Part shown: positions 22,287-32,686 of the stretch, in pieces
Layout: each line of letters starts with the position of its first letter
Numbering within the stretch: position 1 is the stretch's first letter
Source: Malurus cyaneus samueli
Lineage: Eukaryota; Chordata; Aves; Passeriformes; Maluridae
DNA: 64,000 bases
Assembly: GCA_009741485.1 (NCBI GenBank)
Contig: CM019215.1
Span: forward strand, 80,053,711-80,117,710
Reading direction: 5' to 3'
Translations under genes and position numbers: made by a program
Notes under the pieces: generated by a model
Database searches by the model: none
Told to the model about the DNA's origin: nothing
The model's input: only the letters and a program-made list of their open reading frames with translations

Positions 22287-22311
22287 NNNNNNNNNNNNNN
22301 NNNNNNNNNNN
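22287..22311. other. Assembly gap, 25 N
   Basis: Exactly 25 unknown bases, placed at the joint between arm L and segment B. The fixed small size suggests a nominal gap of unknown true length. Confidence 0.98.
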
Positions 22312-23433
22312 AAGAATGCAGTTATAATTTAGCAAATAACATATTTGACAAAAAATCACCAATTAGAAACACCAGGTGATAGGTTATTCCCTTATGTTCA
22401 AACTTTTTTCTGCTTTCCCGTCCCCCCCCCCCCCACCCCCGCTTGTGCTAGCTGTACTTTGTTTATGAAAATATTCGAAGAACTGTTTTTGCCTTGGTAG
22501 AGATAAATTTGTGATTGAAGCCAAGATAGGATTGGGGCCTGGAATGTGTTTGGTCTTTCTGCCTGGAAAAATACTGGAAGCTAGTTGACAGTATCCTACA
22601 AAGCTGCAAAAAAGTGTGTTCACATACAGAATATAAAAATATATATAAAGATATATAAAAATAGATATATAAAAGATATATAAAAGGAAAAGGTGAAAAC
22701 CATCCTGCATCACAGGCATGATTCACCCTCAGTGAATCCATGTTGACTTTTGATAGATTGCACTGCATCAGGAGTTATCTACATTTAGATTTTCTCCAAT
22801 AAGATCTCTCCTTTCTTGCTCAGAAGTATTCAATAAAATTATGCAATTTCTACACAAATTGCATCACTGTGCAGTATGTGAAAACTGGATGCATGCAAAA
22901 TGCATTGAGGATGTTCTCATAGGCAAAATATCATGTGATGTGCTGCAAACCATGCTCCTATGGGAAGTATAATAAATTGCTTTGGTTCATGGTTTATCAC
23001 AGAAAATAAGTGTTCCCAGACACCCCTGATTGAGTCAGCATGCACAGAGGATGCATTATTAATTCAGAGTGCCAGGCTTTTATTCTGTTAGGCAAATCTA
23101 AGTGGAAATATGTCTACTTTGTTCAATCTGAAAAAGTTTAATAATTTGTTAATTTTTGTGTAATGATCATACACAGTGATCATAAGCTGAATATTAATTT
23201 AAAACCTTTGAATGAACTATATAGTGTTCATTCTGAGGCCAGAAGGTGATTTTTTTTATTAAATCATCAGTTAAGAATTTGATCATGAACAAGAAGGTCA
23301 GATGTCCTTTGACATACTGAAATATTATGCTAGTTAAGGCTTCAGAACTATTCTGATCTCATTTTCTTCCTTTATTTCTTGAATTCCTATCGTCACAGTA
23401 ACATAGGCAAAAGAAGTGGTTGAGCTTAACCAC

Positions 23434-23469
<36 letters not shown>

Positions 23470-23490
23470 AAACAAAAAACAAAAAAACAA
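22312..23490 (+). repeat. Segment B (spacer) with poly(A) end
   Basis: This segment lies between arm L and the first A copy. Its right part, about 22660-23490, recurs as the reverse complement at 27553-28440. It holds a C-rich homopolymer (22422-22440), an AT-rich ATATATAAAA stretch (22630-22686) and ends with 30 A (23438-23467) followed by AAAC-type repeats. An imperfect 18-bp palindrome, GTGGTTGAGCTTAACCAC, lies just before the poly(A). No gene is evident. Confidence 0.85.
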
Positions 23491-23500
23491 ACAAACCCCT
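23438..23500 (+). repeat. Poly(A)/AAAC tract at B-A1 junction
   Basis: A run of about 30 A is followed by GAAAACAAAAAACAAAAAAACAAACAAAC. The same tract, inverted, forms the A1-B' junction at 27553-27601. It could be a retroposon tail or simply the homopolymer at which assembly or recombination switched. Confidence 0.85.
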
Positions 23501-25580
23501 ATGCTTTTCAGTCTTGTAAAATACAAAATATTCTGGTTTCTGTTCCCAAGGCCTCCAGCATCTCTGAATTTGAGTATAGTACACAATGAACTTCTGCTAC
23601 TTCATAACATTGTTCACAGGTTTAGAAAGAAAGATAGGTTTATGTGCTTTTTGAACACAAGATTTTCATTCAGCTTTCTGTTCGTAAAAAGTTATCTAAG
23701 ACTTCTAAATCAGCAATACTTGAGCATGAGTTGTAAAGGATGATGGGTTTGTTTGGCTACAGCTCATGGAGTAGCCTCTTTTTGTACCTCTGACTGATTT
23801 AAAAAAAAAGCCAAAGTCACTCTGCAAGAAATGGATAAAATGCAACGCTGCTGCTACATTTCCTAAAGAATGTATTCACCTGCTAAGGCTGTGAAAAAAC
23901 TGTTCTGTATGCAATGTGCAATCTACTTGAAATGCTTTAAGAATAATGTTATTAACCCTTATTAAAGAGGCATTGTAATCACACATCAACTGAGAATTGG
24001 GCTACATTATTATTGCTCAATTACAATTCAGCAGAAAGATGGCCACCCAACACATTTTTCAAAGAGATCTTTTCCTTATCTACTTGTCATTGGGAATATT
24101 GAGAGAAACAGCATATTTTTCAGTGTAAATATAATTCTGGGTGTTTAAGTAATTTAAGGTGCAATGATGTAAGTCTTCCACACAAAGTCTATAATTGTTA
24201 ATTTCACATATTTAAAACATTTTTATGTGTGTTCTTATGTATCATTTATTTACATATTATATTATTATAGTAATTGTTCATAATACAGAAACTTTTTGGC
24301 AATAACACATTAAGAACCATACTTTTTTCCTGCAATTAAGGAACAAGGACAGCAATAAAATCTTTTATTCATAATTTTTCCCTTGCGATCTGTTTGATTG
24401 ACTGGCTTTACTCATTAACTGGGAACTCATTTACATATGAATTATAGTATTTTTAAGACTTAGAATTATAATAATTTAAAGACTACCTCATTAGCTACAT
24501 ATTTTCTTTTTGACAATAACTATCTTGAATCAACTACAATATAGAAAAATAATACCTTAATGTTTTGAAGGATATATTAATTTCATTCATCTCCCCTTGA
24601 TGACAACACTCTTTCAATGCAAATCTTTAAACGTTTCAGGTAGTTAGGGGTAAAAGGTCTCTGTAGATTGTTTGAAAATGTTTGAAAGTTTTAGAAAAGA
24701 CTTCTGGGTTATATTGATGTTTGCCTTTCCTAGTCTCTTGGTTTCCCAGTTGGAGCTGTCATCTGCCTAAAGGAGAGAGAGCCAGAGGGACTGACCCCTA
24801 TGCTTTCTGCCCTTGGCTATTCATAAAATGCTGCTTTTCCCTGTTTGTCTGAATTAGGCTCCTGGAGGATGCTGTTGTCACTGCAAAAATGTAAATCTGA
24901 TTTCTAGACTTAGCAGATTTGGATTTTATGAACTGTTATAATTTTCTATGTTGTGATAATAACTTTTCAGTTAAAGGGTGCAGAAAGGAAATTTAAGCCT
25001 TAACAGCTTTTAGACATTTCTAAGGCTGCTTCTGTGCAATGATTTTTTAAATAATTCAAATAATAAATAAATAAAGGAGCAAACAGAACTTTTTACGAAT
25101 TCTTGCAGGAAGTATGAGCTCTTAATTTTTATGCCAGACTGTTTTCGGAGCAAAAGATGAGGACCATTAAGGTACTTTCATGTTCTGCTAAGATATTTCG
25201 AATGCAAGTAAAATGAAACAAAACTACATAAACCAGAAGTGCGTATCAAAGCTTCACGAGAATATTTGACAGTAATTTAACTGTCTAACATAAGTATTAA
25301 CTGCAGGCAGAAGTACATGTGTCTTTAAATTTTTGGGTTCCTCTTGTATGAAGTTAGACACTATAATTAAATGTAACTGTGTTATCATATTGTAATATAA
25401 TTGTAGTGAATTAGATATAGAGGCAACTGAAAAACTTCCTCTGTATGGTATTTAAAAATATTTCAGTGTTCCTGAACTAATGTTGAATTGAATCAGTAGT
25501 TTCAACATAAGTATTTTATTCCTATTTAATAACATCAGAACTGAACTTACTTTACACATTTAATAACAAAGGATTGGAGG

Positions 25581-25638
25581 TTTTTTTTTTGTTGTTGTTG
25601 TTTTGTTTTTTTTTTTGGTTTGTTTTTTTTTTTTTAAT
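25581..25638. repeat. T/GTT-rich low-complexity tract in A1
   Basis: Runs of T interrupted by GTTGTTG and GGTTTG. The equivalent tract in the second copy is at 30643-30703 and differs in length. Confidence 0.8.
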
Positions 25639-26920
25639 CTGAAAATTGTTTTCTAATCTTTCAGTTTTATGTCTCAACATCTTCCATGTTCTGGCCAGAA
25701 TGAAAGGCTGCTGTTACCATGCTCTTGGCCCAACACTGAAAGAACTAATTTTCTGTGGAGAATTATGTTCTTGCCCATTTGTAATTCTTGACTGTTAGAC
25801 ATCCATGTTTTGCAGAGCACTTTATTACTTAAATATCAAAATTATCAGAAAAACCACTCTTCTGGTATTTTCTTGATGTGTCCCATCTTAAAACATTGAT
25901 TTTTAAAAAAGCAATTAAGCCATTCATTTATTAATAGTTACTAAAGCAGATGATGTTGTAGTTTAACCTCCGAATACCTGCATTATGTCAAAATATCATC
26001 ATTACAGAAAAATTACTGGTTTATAGATTAGCATGTTATTTCTACTGAATACTTTTCTGGAGATTTTTTTTTTTCCATTAATACAAAACTGTTAAAGATC
26101 TGCATCACTTTAGGGGGTTAAGGTGGGCTATGGTGACTTGCTTAAGACAGAATTTCTGTTCATTAGAAATAATCTAAGTTCCTTCAAATGTTCTTGAGAA
26201 CATCCCTGAAATTCCTCCTTTCCTGGCTGATGATCTCCTCTGTTCTGAATCACCGATAATCCAGAATTGTGGGTGAAATCAGTGCAAGTGAAACATGATG
26301 GGAGGCTAGTATTGTCTTTGTCTACACAAGATAGCAGAGTCGAAACTCTTCTACTTTTGGACAAGGAATCAATTCGGTAGATGTTATAGCTACAGCAAAA
26401 AATCCAGCCTGAATGTGAAGAAAAATATGAAACAATGAAACAGCTGCCTTCGGACCTTGCAGAAAGCAGTATGGATATTTACTACAGTGTGCATTTGTAG
26501 AGTCAGTCTGAGGCCTTTAAAAACCACCTAGGACACGGCTGTTGTACAGTGCTGAATTGAACGAATCAGACCAAATTTAATCAGTCTTGCAATGGCTTCC
26601 TTCACACACTCATAATATAAAGTCATGTAACACAGCTCAGAATTAATGGTTGTTCGTTTATTGTATTTATCATTAAATACATCACAACTTCAATATTACT
26701 TACAAATGTGTTTCAGCAATATAATTAGTGACTGATCAATTTATACATTTAATAAACAAAGCAGGGAACACAACTGCGCTACATAAAAGCTTAAATATAA
26801 AAAAAGAGAAATCTTTAAAATGTAGTTCATGTCAGGGTCAAAAGAATGTTTAATTCTCCTTGTTCTGGAAATGATTTTTCATCCAAGATGGGTAATTCAA
26901 AAATAATTAATCCCTTTTAG

Positions 26921-26936
26921 ATTGCCTGCAGGCAAT
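26921..26936. repeat. 16-bp perfect palindrome
   Basis: ATTGCCTGCAGGCAAT is self-complementary over all 16 bases and is preserved unchanged in the second copy at 32029-32044. Confidence 0.9.
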
Positions 26937-27129
26937 TTTATTATTTAACTTTATTATTTTTGTAACTGTATGGATTCTAAGTCAGCATGATAGATCTGTA
27001 ATTGTTTTCATTTCTTTATCTGCCATATTTAGTTTTGTCTCTCCTCTCTCTACAGCAATCATTGTCTTAATTTTGTTTTTTGCTCCAAGATGCTGTTGGT
27101 ACACAACAAACAGTAAACACTAATTACAC

Positions 27130-27550
27130 TCATCAGCCACTTTTACAATCCTTAAGGTTGATGTAAAACCTGCCAGAGCTGAGAGGTATCCCTCACACTA
27201 GCATGATAGTTAAAGCTGCACAGAATTAGGATGCTGTGATCCTTACCACAGTCCTAGGGCTGATCTACTGCACGAATTTGTGCAGATTTCTGTGTGTATT
27301 GCAGGCAAAATGTAAGCATGTACAATTTGCTTACTGATGTGGCAGGCTCTCCGAGGCAGATGCCGTCATTCAGACTAGTAGTCAGGCTAGAGCACAGCTG
27401 CGAGAAAGGTTTTGGTGACAATGTGCCTTAGCAGGATTCATTGTGACCTTGTGGAGAAATAGCTTTAAGAAATAGTGGCTATTTCTTAATCTGCTGGTAT
27501 TGATCAGAGAGGCTTTGTGATGGCAAAGCCTTATGCAATTGGCTATCAAT
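27130..27550. promoter_or_regulatory. Palindrome-rich possible regulatory element
   Basis: This stretch, and its copy at about 32250-32675, is of higher complexity than its surroundings and contains several hairpin-capable motifs close together. They are CTGCACGAATTTGTGCAG (27269-27286), TTAAGAAATAG-tgg-CTATTTCTTAA (27465-27489, 11-bp perfect arms) and AGGCTTTG-tgatgg-CAAAGCCT (27510-27531, 8-bp arms). There is no open frame. A conserved enhancer or a structured transcript are both possible; this is inference from composition and symmetry only. Confidence 0.25.
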
Positions 27551-27552
27551 AA

Positions 27553-28440
27553 CACATGGGTTTTTTTGGTTCTTTTTTTGGTTTTTTTTTGTTTTTTTTT
27601 TACAATGTGGTTAAGCTCAACCACTTCTTTTTGTGCCTATGTTACTGTGACGATAGGAATTCAAGAAATAAAGGAAGAAAATGAGATCAGAATAGTTCTG
27701 AGCCTTATCTAGCATAATATTTCAGTATGTCAAAGGACATCTGACCTTCTTGTTCATGATCAAATTCGTAACTGCTGATTTAATAAAAAAAATCACCTTC
27801 TGGCCTCAGAATGAACACTATATAGTTCATTCAAAGGTTTTCAATTAATATTCAGCTTATGATCACTGTGTATGATCATTACACAAAAATTAACAAATTA
27901 TTAAACTTTTCATCAGATCTGAACAAAGTAGACATATTTCCACTTAAGATTTGCCTAACAGAAATAACAAGCCTGACACTCTGAATTAATAATGCATCCT
28001 CTGTGCATGCTGACTCAATCAGGGGTGTCTGGGAAACACCTTATTTTCTGTGATAAACCATGAACCAAAGCAATTTATTATACTTCCCATAGGAGCATGG
28101 TTTGCAGCACATCACATGATATTTTGCCTATGAGTAACATCCTCAATGCATTTTGCATGCATCCAGTTTTCACATGCTGCACAGTGATGCAATTTGTGTA
28201 GAAATTGCATAATTTTATTGAATACTTCTGAGCAAGAAAGGAGAGATCTTATTGGAGAAAATCTAAATGTAGATAACTCCTGATGCAGTGCAATCTATCA
28301 AAAGTCAACATGGATTCACTGAGTAATCATGGCCTGTGATGCAGGATTGGTTTCCACCTTTTCCTTTTCTATACCTTTTATACATTATCTTTTTATATAT
28401 CTTTTTATATATTATTTTATATATTCCTCTTGTCATTGTT
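27553..28440 (-). repeat. Segment B' (inverted copy of B)
   Basis: The reverse complement of this interval matches 22660-23490, starting with the T-rich reverse of the poly(A)/AAAC tract and GTGGTTAAGCTCAACCAC. It runs through the AATTCAAGAAATAAAGGAAG and AGTGAATCCATG landmarks and ends in the ATATA-rich part. About 28430-28486 (CATTGTTGAAACCAACC and a T run) is not the reverse of the left part of B, so the inversion is incomplete on that side. Confidence 0.88.
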
Positions 28441-28486
28441 GAAACCAACCACAATCTTCCTTTTCTTTTCTTTTTTTTTTTTTTTT

Positions 28487-31400
28487 TCAAAAAACAAACA
28501 AACCCCTATGCTTTTCAGTCTTGTAAAATACAAAATATTCTGGTTTCTGTTCCCCAAGGGCCTCCAGCATCTCTGAATTTGAGTATAGTACACAATGAAC
28601 TTCTGCTACTTCATAACATTGTTCACAGGTTTAGAAAGAAAGATAGGTTTATGTGCTTTATTGAACACAAGATTTTCATTCAGCTTTCTGTTCGTAAAAA
28701 GTTATCTAAGACTTCTAAAATCAGGCAATACTTGAGCATGAGTTGTAAAGGATGATGGGTTGTGTTTGGCTACAGCTCATGGAGTAGCCTCTTTTGTACC
28801 TCTGACTGATTCTAAAAAAAAAAGCCAAAGTCACTCTGCAGAGAAATGGATAAAATGCAACGCTGCTGCTACATTTCCTAAAGAATGTATTCACCTGCTA
28901 AGGCTGTGAAAAAACTGTTCTGGTATGCAAATGGCTGCAAATCTACTTGAAATGCTTTAAGAATAATGTTATTAACCCTTATTAAAGAGGCATTGTAATC
29001 ACACATCAACTGAGAATTGGGCTACATTATTATTGCTCAATTACAAGTTCAGCAGAAAGATGGCCACCCCCAACACATTTTTCAAGCAATCTTTTCCTTA
29101 TCTACTTGTCATTGGGATGATTGAGGAAACAGCATATTTTTCAGTGTAAATATAATTCTGTGGTGTTTAAGTAATTTAAGGTGCAATGATGGTAAGTCCT
29201 TCCACACAAAGTCTTATAGATTGTTAATTTCAAACAGTATTTAAAACATTTTTCATTGGTGTTCTTATGTATACATTTATTTACATATTAAATTATTTAT
29301 AGTAATTGTTCATAATACAGAAACTTTTTGGCAATAACACATTAAGAACCATACTTTTTTCCTGCAATTAAGGAACAAGGACAGCCTAAAAAAATCTTTT
29401 ATTCATAATTTTTCCCTTTGCAGATCTGTTTGATTGACTGGCTTTACTCATTAACTGGGAAACTCATTTACATATGAAATTATAGTAATTTTTATAGACT
29501 TAGGAAATTATAATAATTTTTAAAGACTACCTCATTAGCTACATAGATTTTCTTTTTGACAATAACTGATCTTGAATCAACTACAATATAGAAAAATAAT
29601 ACCTTAATGTTTTGAAGGATATATTAATTTCATTCATCTCCCCTTGATGACAACACTCTTTCAAATGCAAATCTTTAAACGTTTCAGGTAGTTAGGGGTA
29701 AAAGGTCTCTGTAGATTGTTTGAAAATGTTTCAAAGTTTTAGAAAAGACTTCTGGGTTATATTGATGTTTCCCTTTCCTAGTCTCTTGGTTTCCCAGTTG
29801 GAGCTGTCATCTGCCTAAAGGAGAGAGAGCCAGAAGGGACTGACCCCTATGCTTTCTGCCCTTGACTATTCATAAAATGCTGCTTTTCCCTGTTTGTCTG
29901 AATTAGGCTCCTGGAGGATGCTGTTGGTCACTGCAAAAAATGTAAATCTGATTTCTAGACTTAGCAGATTTGGATTTTATGAACATGTTATAATTTTCTA
30001 TGTTGTTGATAATAACTTTTCAGTTAAAGGGTGCAGAAAGGAAATTTAAGCCTTAACAGCTTTTAGACATTTCTAAGGCTGCCTTCTGTGCATATTTTTT
30101 AAGATAACTTCAAATAATTTAAATAAATAAAGGAGCAAACAGAACTTTTTTCAGAATTCTTGCAGGAAGTATGAGCTCTTAATTTTTATGCCAGACTGTT
30201 TTCGGAGCAAAAGATGGGGACCATTAAGGTACTTTCATGTTCTGCTAAGATATTTCGAATGCAAGTAAAATGAAACAAAGACTACCATAAACCAGAAGTG
30301 CGTATCAAAGCTTCACGAGAATATTTGACAGGTAATTTAACTGTCTAACAGTAAAGTATTAACTGCAGGCAGAGAGTACATGTGTCTTTAAAATTTTTGG
30401 GTTCCTCTTGTATGAAGTTAGACACTATAATTAAATGTAACTGTGTTATCATATTGTAATATAATTGTAGTGAATTAGATATAGAGGCAACTGAAAAACT
30501 TCCTCTGTATGGTATTTAAAAATATTTCAGTGTTCCTGAACTAATGTTGAATTGAATCAGTAGTTTCAACATAAGTATTTTATTCCTATTTAATAACATC
30601 AGAACTGAACTTACTTTACACATTTAATAACAAAGGATTGGAGGGGTTTTTTGTTGTTGTTGTTGTTGGTTTTTTTTTTGGTTTGGTTGTTTGTTTTTTT
30701 TTTAAAATCTGAAAAATTGTTTGTCATAATCTTTCAGTTTTATGTCTCAACATCTTCCATGTTCTGGCCAGAATGAAAGGCTGCTGTTACCATGCTCTTG
30801 GCCCAACACTGAAAGAACTAATTTTCTGTGGAGAATTATGTTCTTGCCCATTTGTAATTCTTGACTGTTAGACATCCATGTTTTGCAGAGAACACTTTAT
30901 TACTTAAATATCAAAATTATCAGAAAAAACCCACTCTTCTGGTATTTTCTTGATGTGTCCCATCTTAAAACATTGATTTTTAAAACAAGCAATTAAGCCA
31001 TTCATTTATTAATAGCTTACTAAAGCAGATGATGTTGTAGTTTAAGCTCCGAATACCTGCATATGCTCAAAATATCATCATTACAGAAAAATTACTGGTT
31101 TATAGATTAGCATGTTATTTCTACTGAATATCTTTTCTGGAGATTTTTTTTTTCATTAATAAAAATCTTAAAGATCTCCATCACTTTAGGGGGTTAAGGT
31201 GGGCTATGGTGACTTGCTTAAGACAGAATTTCTGTTCATTAGAAATAATCTAAGTTCCTTCAAATGTTCTTGAGAACATCCCTGAAATTCCTCCTTTCCT
31301 GGCTGATGACTCTCCTCTGTTCTGGATCAGCCGATAAATCCAGAATTGTGGGTGAAATCAGTGCAAAGGTGAGCAGTGATGGGAGGCTGAGTATGTCTTT

Positions 31401-32680
31401 GCTACACAAGATAGCAGAGTCATGGAAACTCTTCTACTTTTGGACAAGGAATCAGGATTCTAGGTAAGATGTTATAGCTACAGCAAAGAAAAATCCAGCC
31501 TGAATGTGGAAGATATGAAACAAATGACAGCTGCCTTCAGGACCTTGCAGAAAGCAGTATGGATATTTACTACAGTGTGCATTTGTAGAGGTCAGTCTGA
31601 GGCTACCTTTAAAAACAGATCAACCTAGGACACGGCTGTTGTACAGTGCTGAATTGAACGAATCAGACCAAATTTTAATCAGTCTTGCAATGGCTTCCTT
31701 CACACACTCATATATATAAACGTCATGTAACACAGCTCGCAATTAATGGTTGGTTGCAGTTTATTGTATTTATCATTAAATACATCACAACTTCATATTT
31801 TACTTACAAATGTGTTTCACGCAATATAATTAGTGACTGATGCAATGTTATACATTTAATAAACAAAGCAGGGACACACAACTGCGCTACATAAAAGCTT
31901 AATATAAAAAAAGAGAAATCTTTAAAATGTAGTTCATGTCAGGGTCAAAAGAATGTTTAATTCTCCTGGTTCTGGAAATGATTTTTCATCCAAGATGGGT
32001 AATTCAAAAATAATTACATCCCTTTTAGATTGCCTGCAGGCAATTTTATTATTTAACTTTATTATTTTTGTAACTGTATGGATTCTAAGTCAGCATGATA
32101 GATCTGTAATTGTTTTCGTTTCTTTATCTGCCATATTTAGTTTTTGTCTCTCCTCTCTCTACAGCAGTCATTGTCTTAATTTTGTTTTTTGCTCCAAGCA
32201 TGCTGTTGGTACACAACAAACAGTAAACACTAATTACACTCATCAGCCACGTTTTACAATCCTTAGGGCTTGATGTAAAACCTGCCAGAGCTGAGAGGTA
32301 TCCCTCACACATAGCATGATAGTTAAAGCTGCACAGAATTAGGATGCTGTGATCCTTACCACAGTCCTAGGGCTGATCTACTGCACGAATTTGTGCAGAT
32401 TTCTGTGTGTATTGCAGGCAAAATGTAAAGCATGTACAATTTTGCTTACTGATGTGGCAGGCTCTCCGAGGCAGATGCCGTCATTCAGACTAAGTCAGTC
32501 AAGGCTAGAGCACAGCTGCGAGAAAGGTTTTTGGTGACAATGTGCCTTAGCAGGATGTCATTGTGACCTTGTGGAGAAATAGCTTTAAGAAATAGTGGCT
32601 ATTTCTTAATCTGCTGGTATTGAATCAGAGAGGCTTTGTGATGGCAAAGCCTTATGCAATTGGCTATCAATAACACACAC
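28487..32680 (+). repeat. Segment A, second copy (A2), about 4.19 kb
   Basis: Direct repeat of 23491-27552 and about 130 bp longer, mostly through scattered single-base and short insertions. After AATAACACA it continues into CACAGTCATACTGG and single-copy DNA, whereas A1 switches there to B'. A2 therefore appears to hold the true right boundary. No gene is seen; the longest frame (31953-32273) has no recognisable domain and is broken in A1. Confidence 0.9.
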
Positions 32681-32686
32681 AGTCAT

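Larger units (their letters stand above)
23491..27552 (+). repeat. Segment A, first copy (A1), about 4.06 kb
   Basis: This is collinear over its full length with 28487-32680, from CCCCTATGCTTTTCAGTC to GGCTATCAATAACACA. Differences are dominated by missing single bases in A1, for example CTGGGTG against CTGTGGTG and GATGTAAGTC against GATGGTAAGTCC. I see no coding gene. A strong pyrimidine-AG context (CTCTCCTCTCTCTACAG, ending near 27055) is followed in-frame by early stops. The last 500 bp are rich in short palindromes. Confidence 0.9.

Noticed and set aside
21206..23500. Simple read-through of a missed sequencing hairpin (forward then reverse of one molecule)
   Set aside because: That would give B-A followed by A'-B' in mirror order. 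The observed order B-A-B'-A is not a plain mirror image, and arm L carries its own CR1 insertion.
26998..27120. Possible coding exon after the strong acceptor CTCTCCTCTCTCTACAG
   Set aside because: Frames after the acceptor stop early or change between the two copies through indels, and no donor follows at a sensible distance.
28305..28755. 139-codon plus-strand frame and Lys-rich minus-strand frame across the B'-A2 junction
   Set aside because: They span an AT-rich tract, a T run and the duplication joint. The A1 copy breaks the same frame by indels, so it is not a gene.
31264..31467. 67-codon frame with a GGTGAGC donor-like site
   Set aside because: The corresponding part of A1 lacks both the frame and the donor, so it reflects indel noise between the copies.
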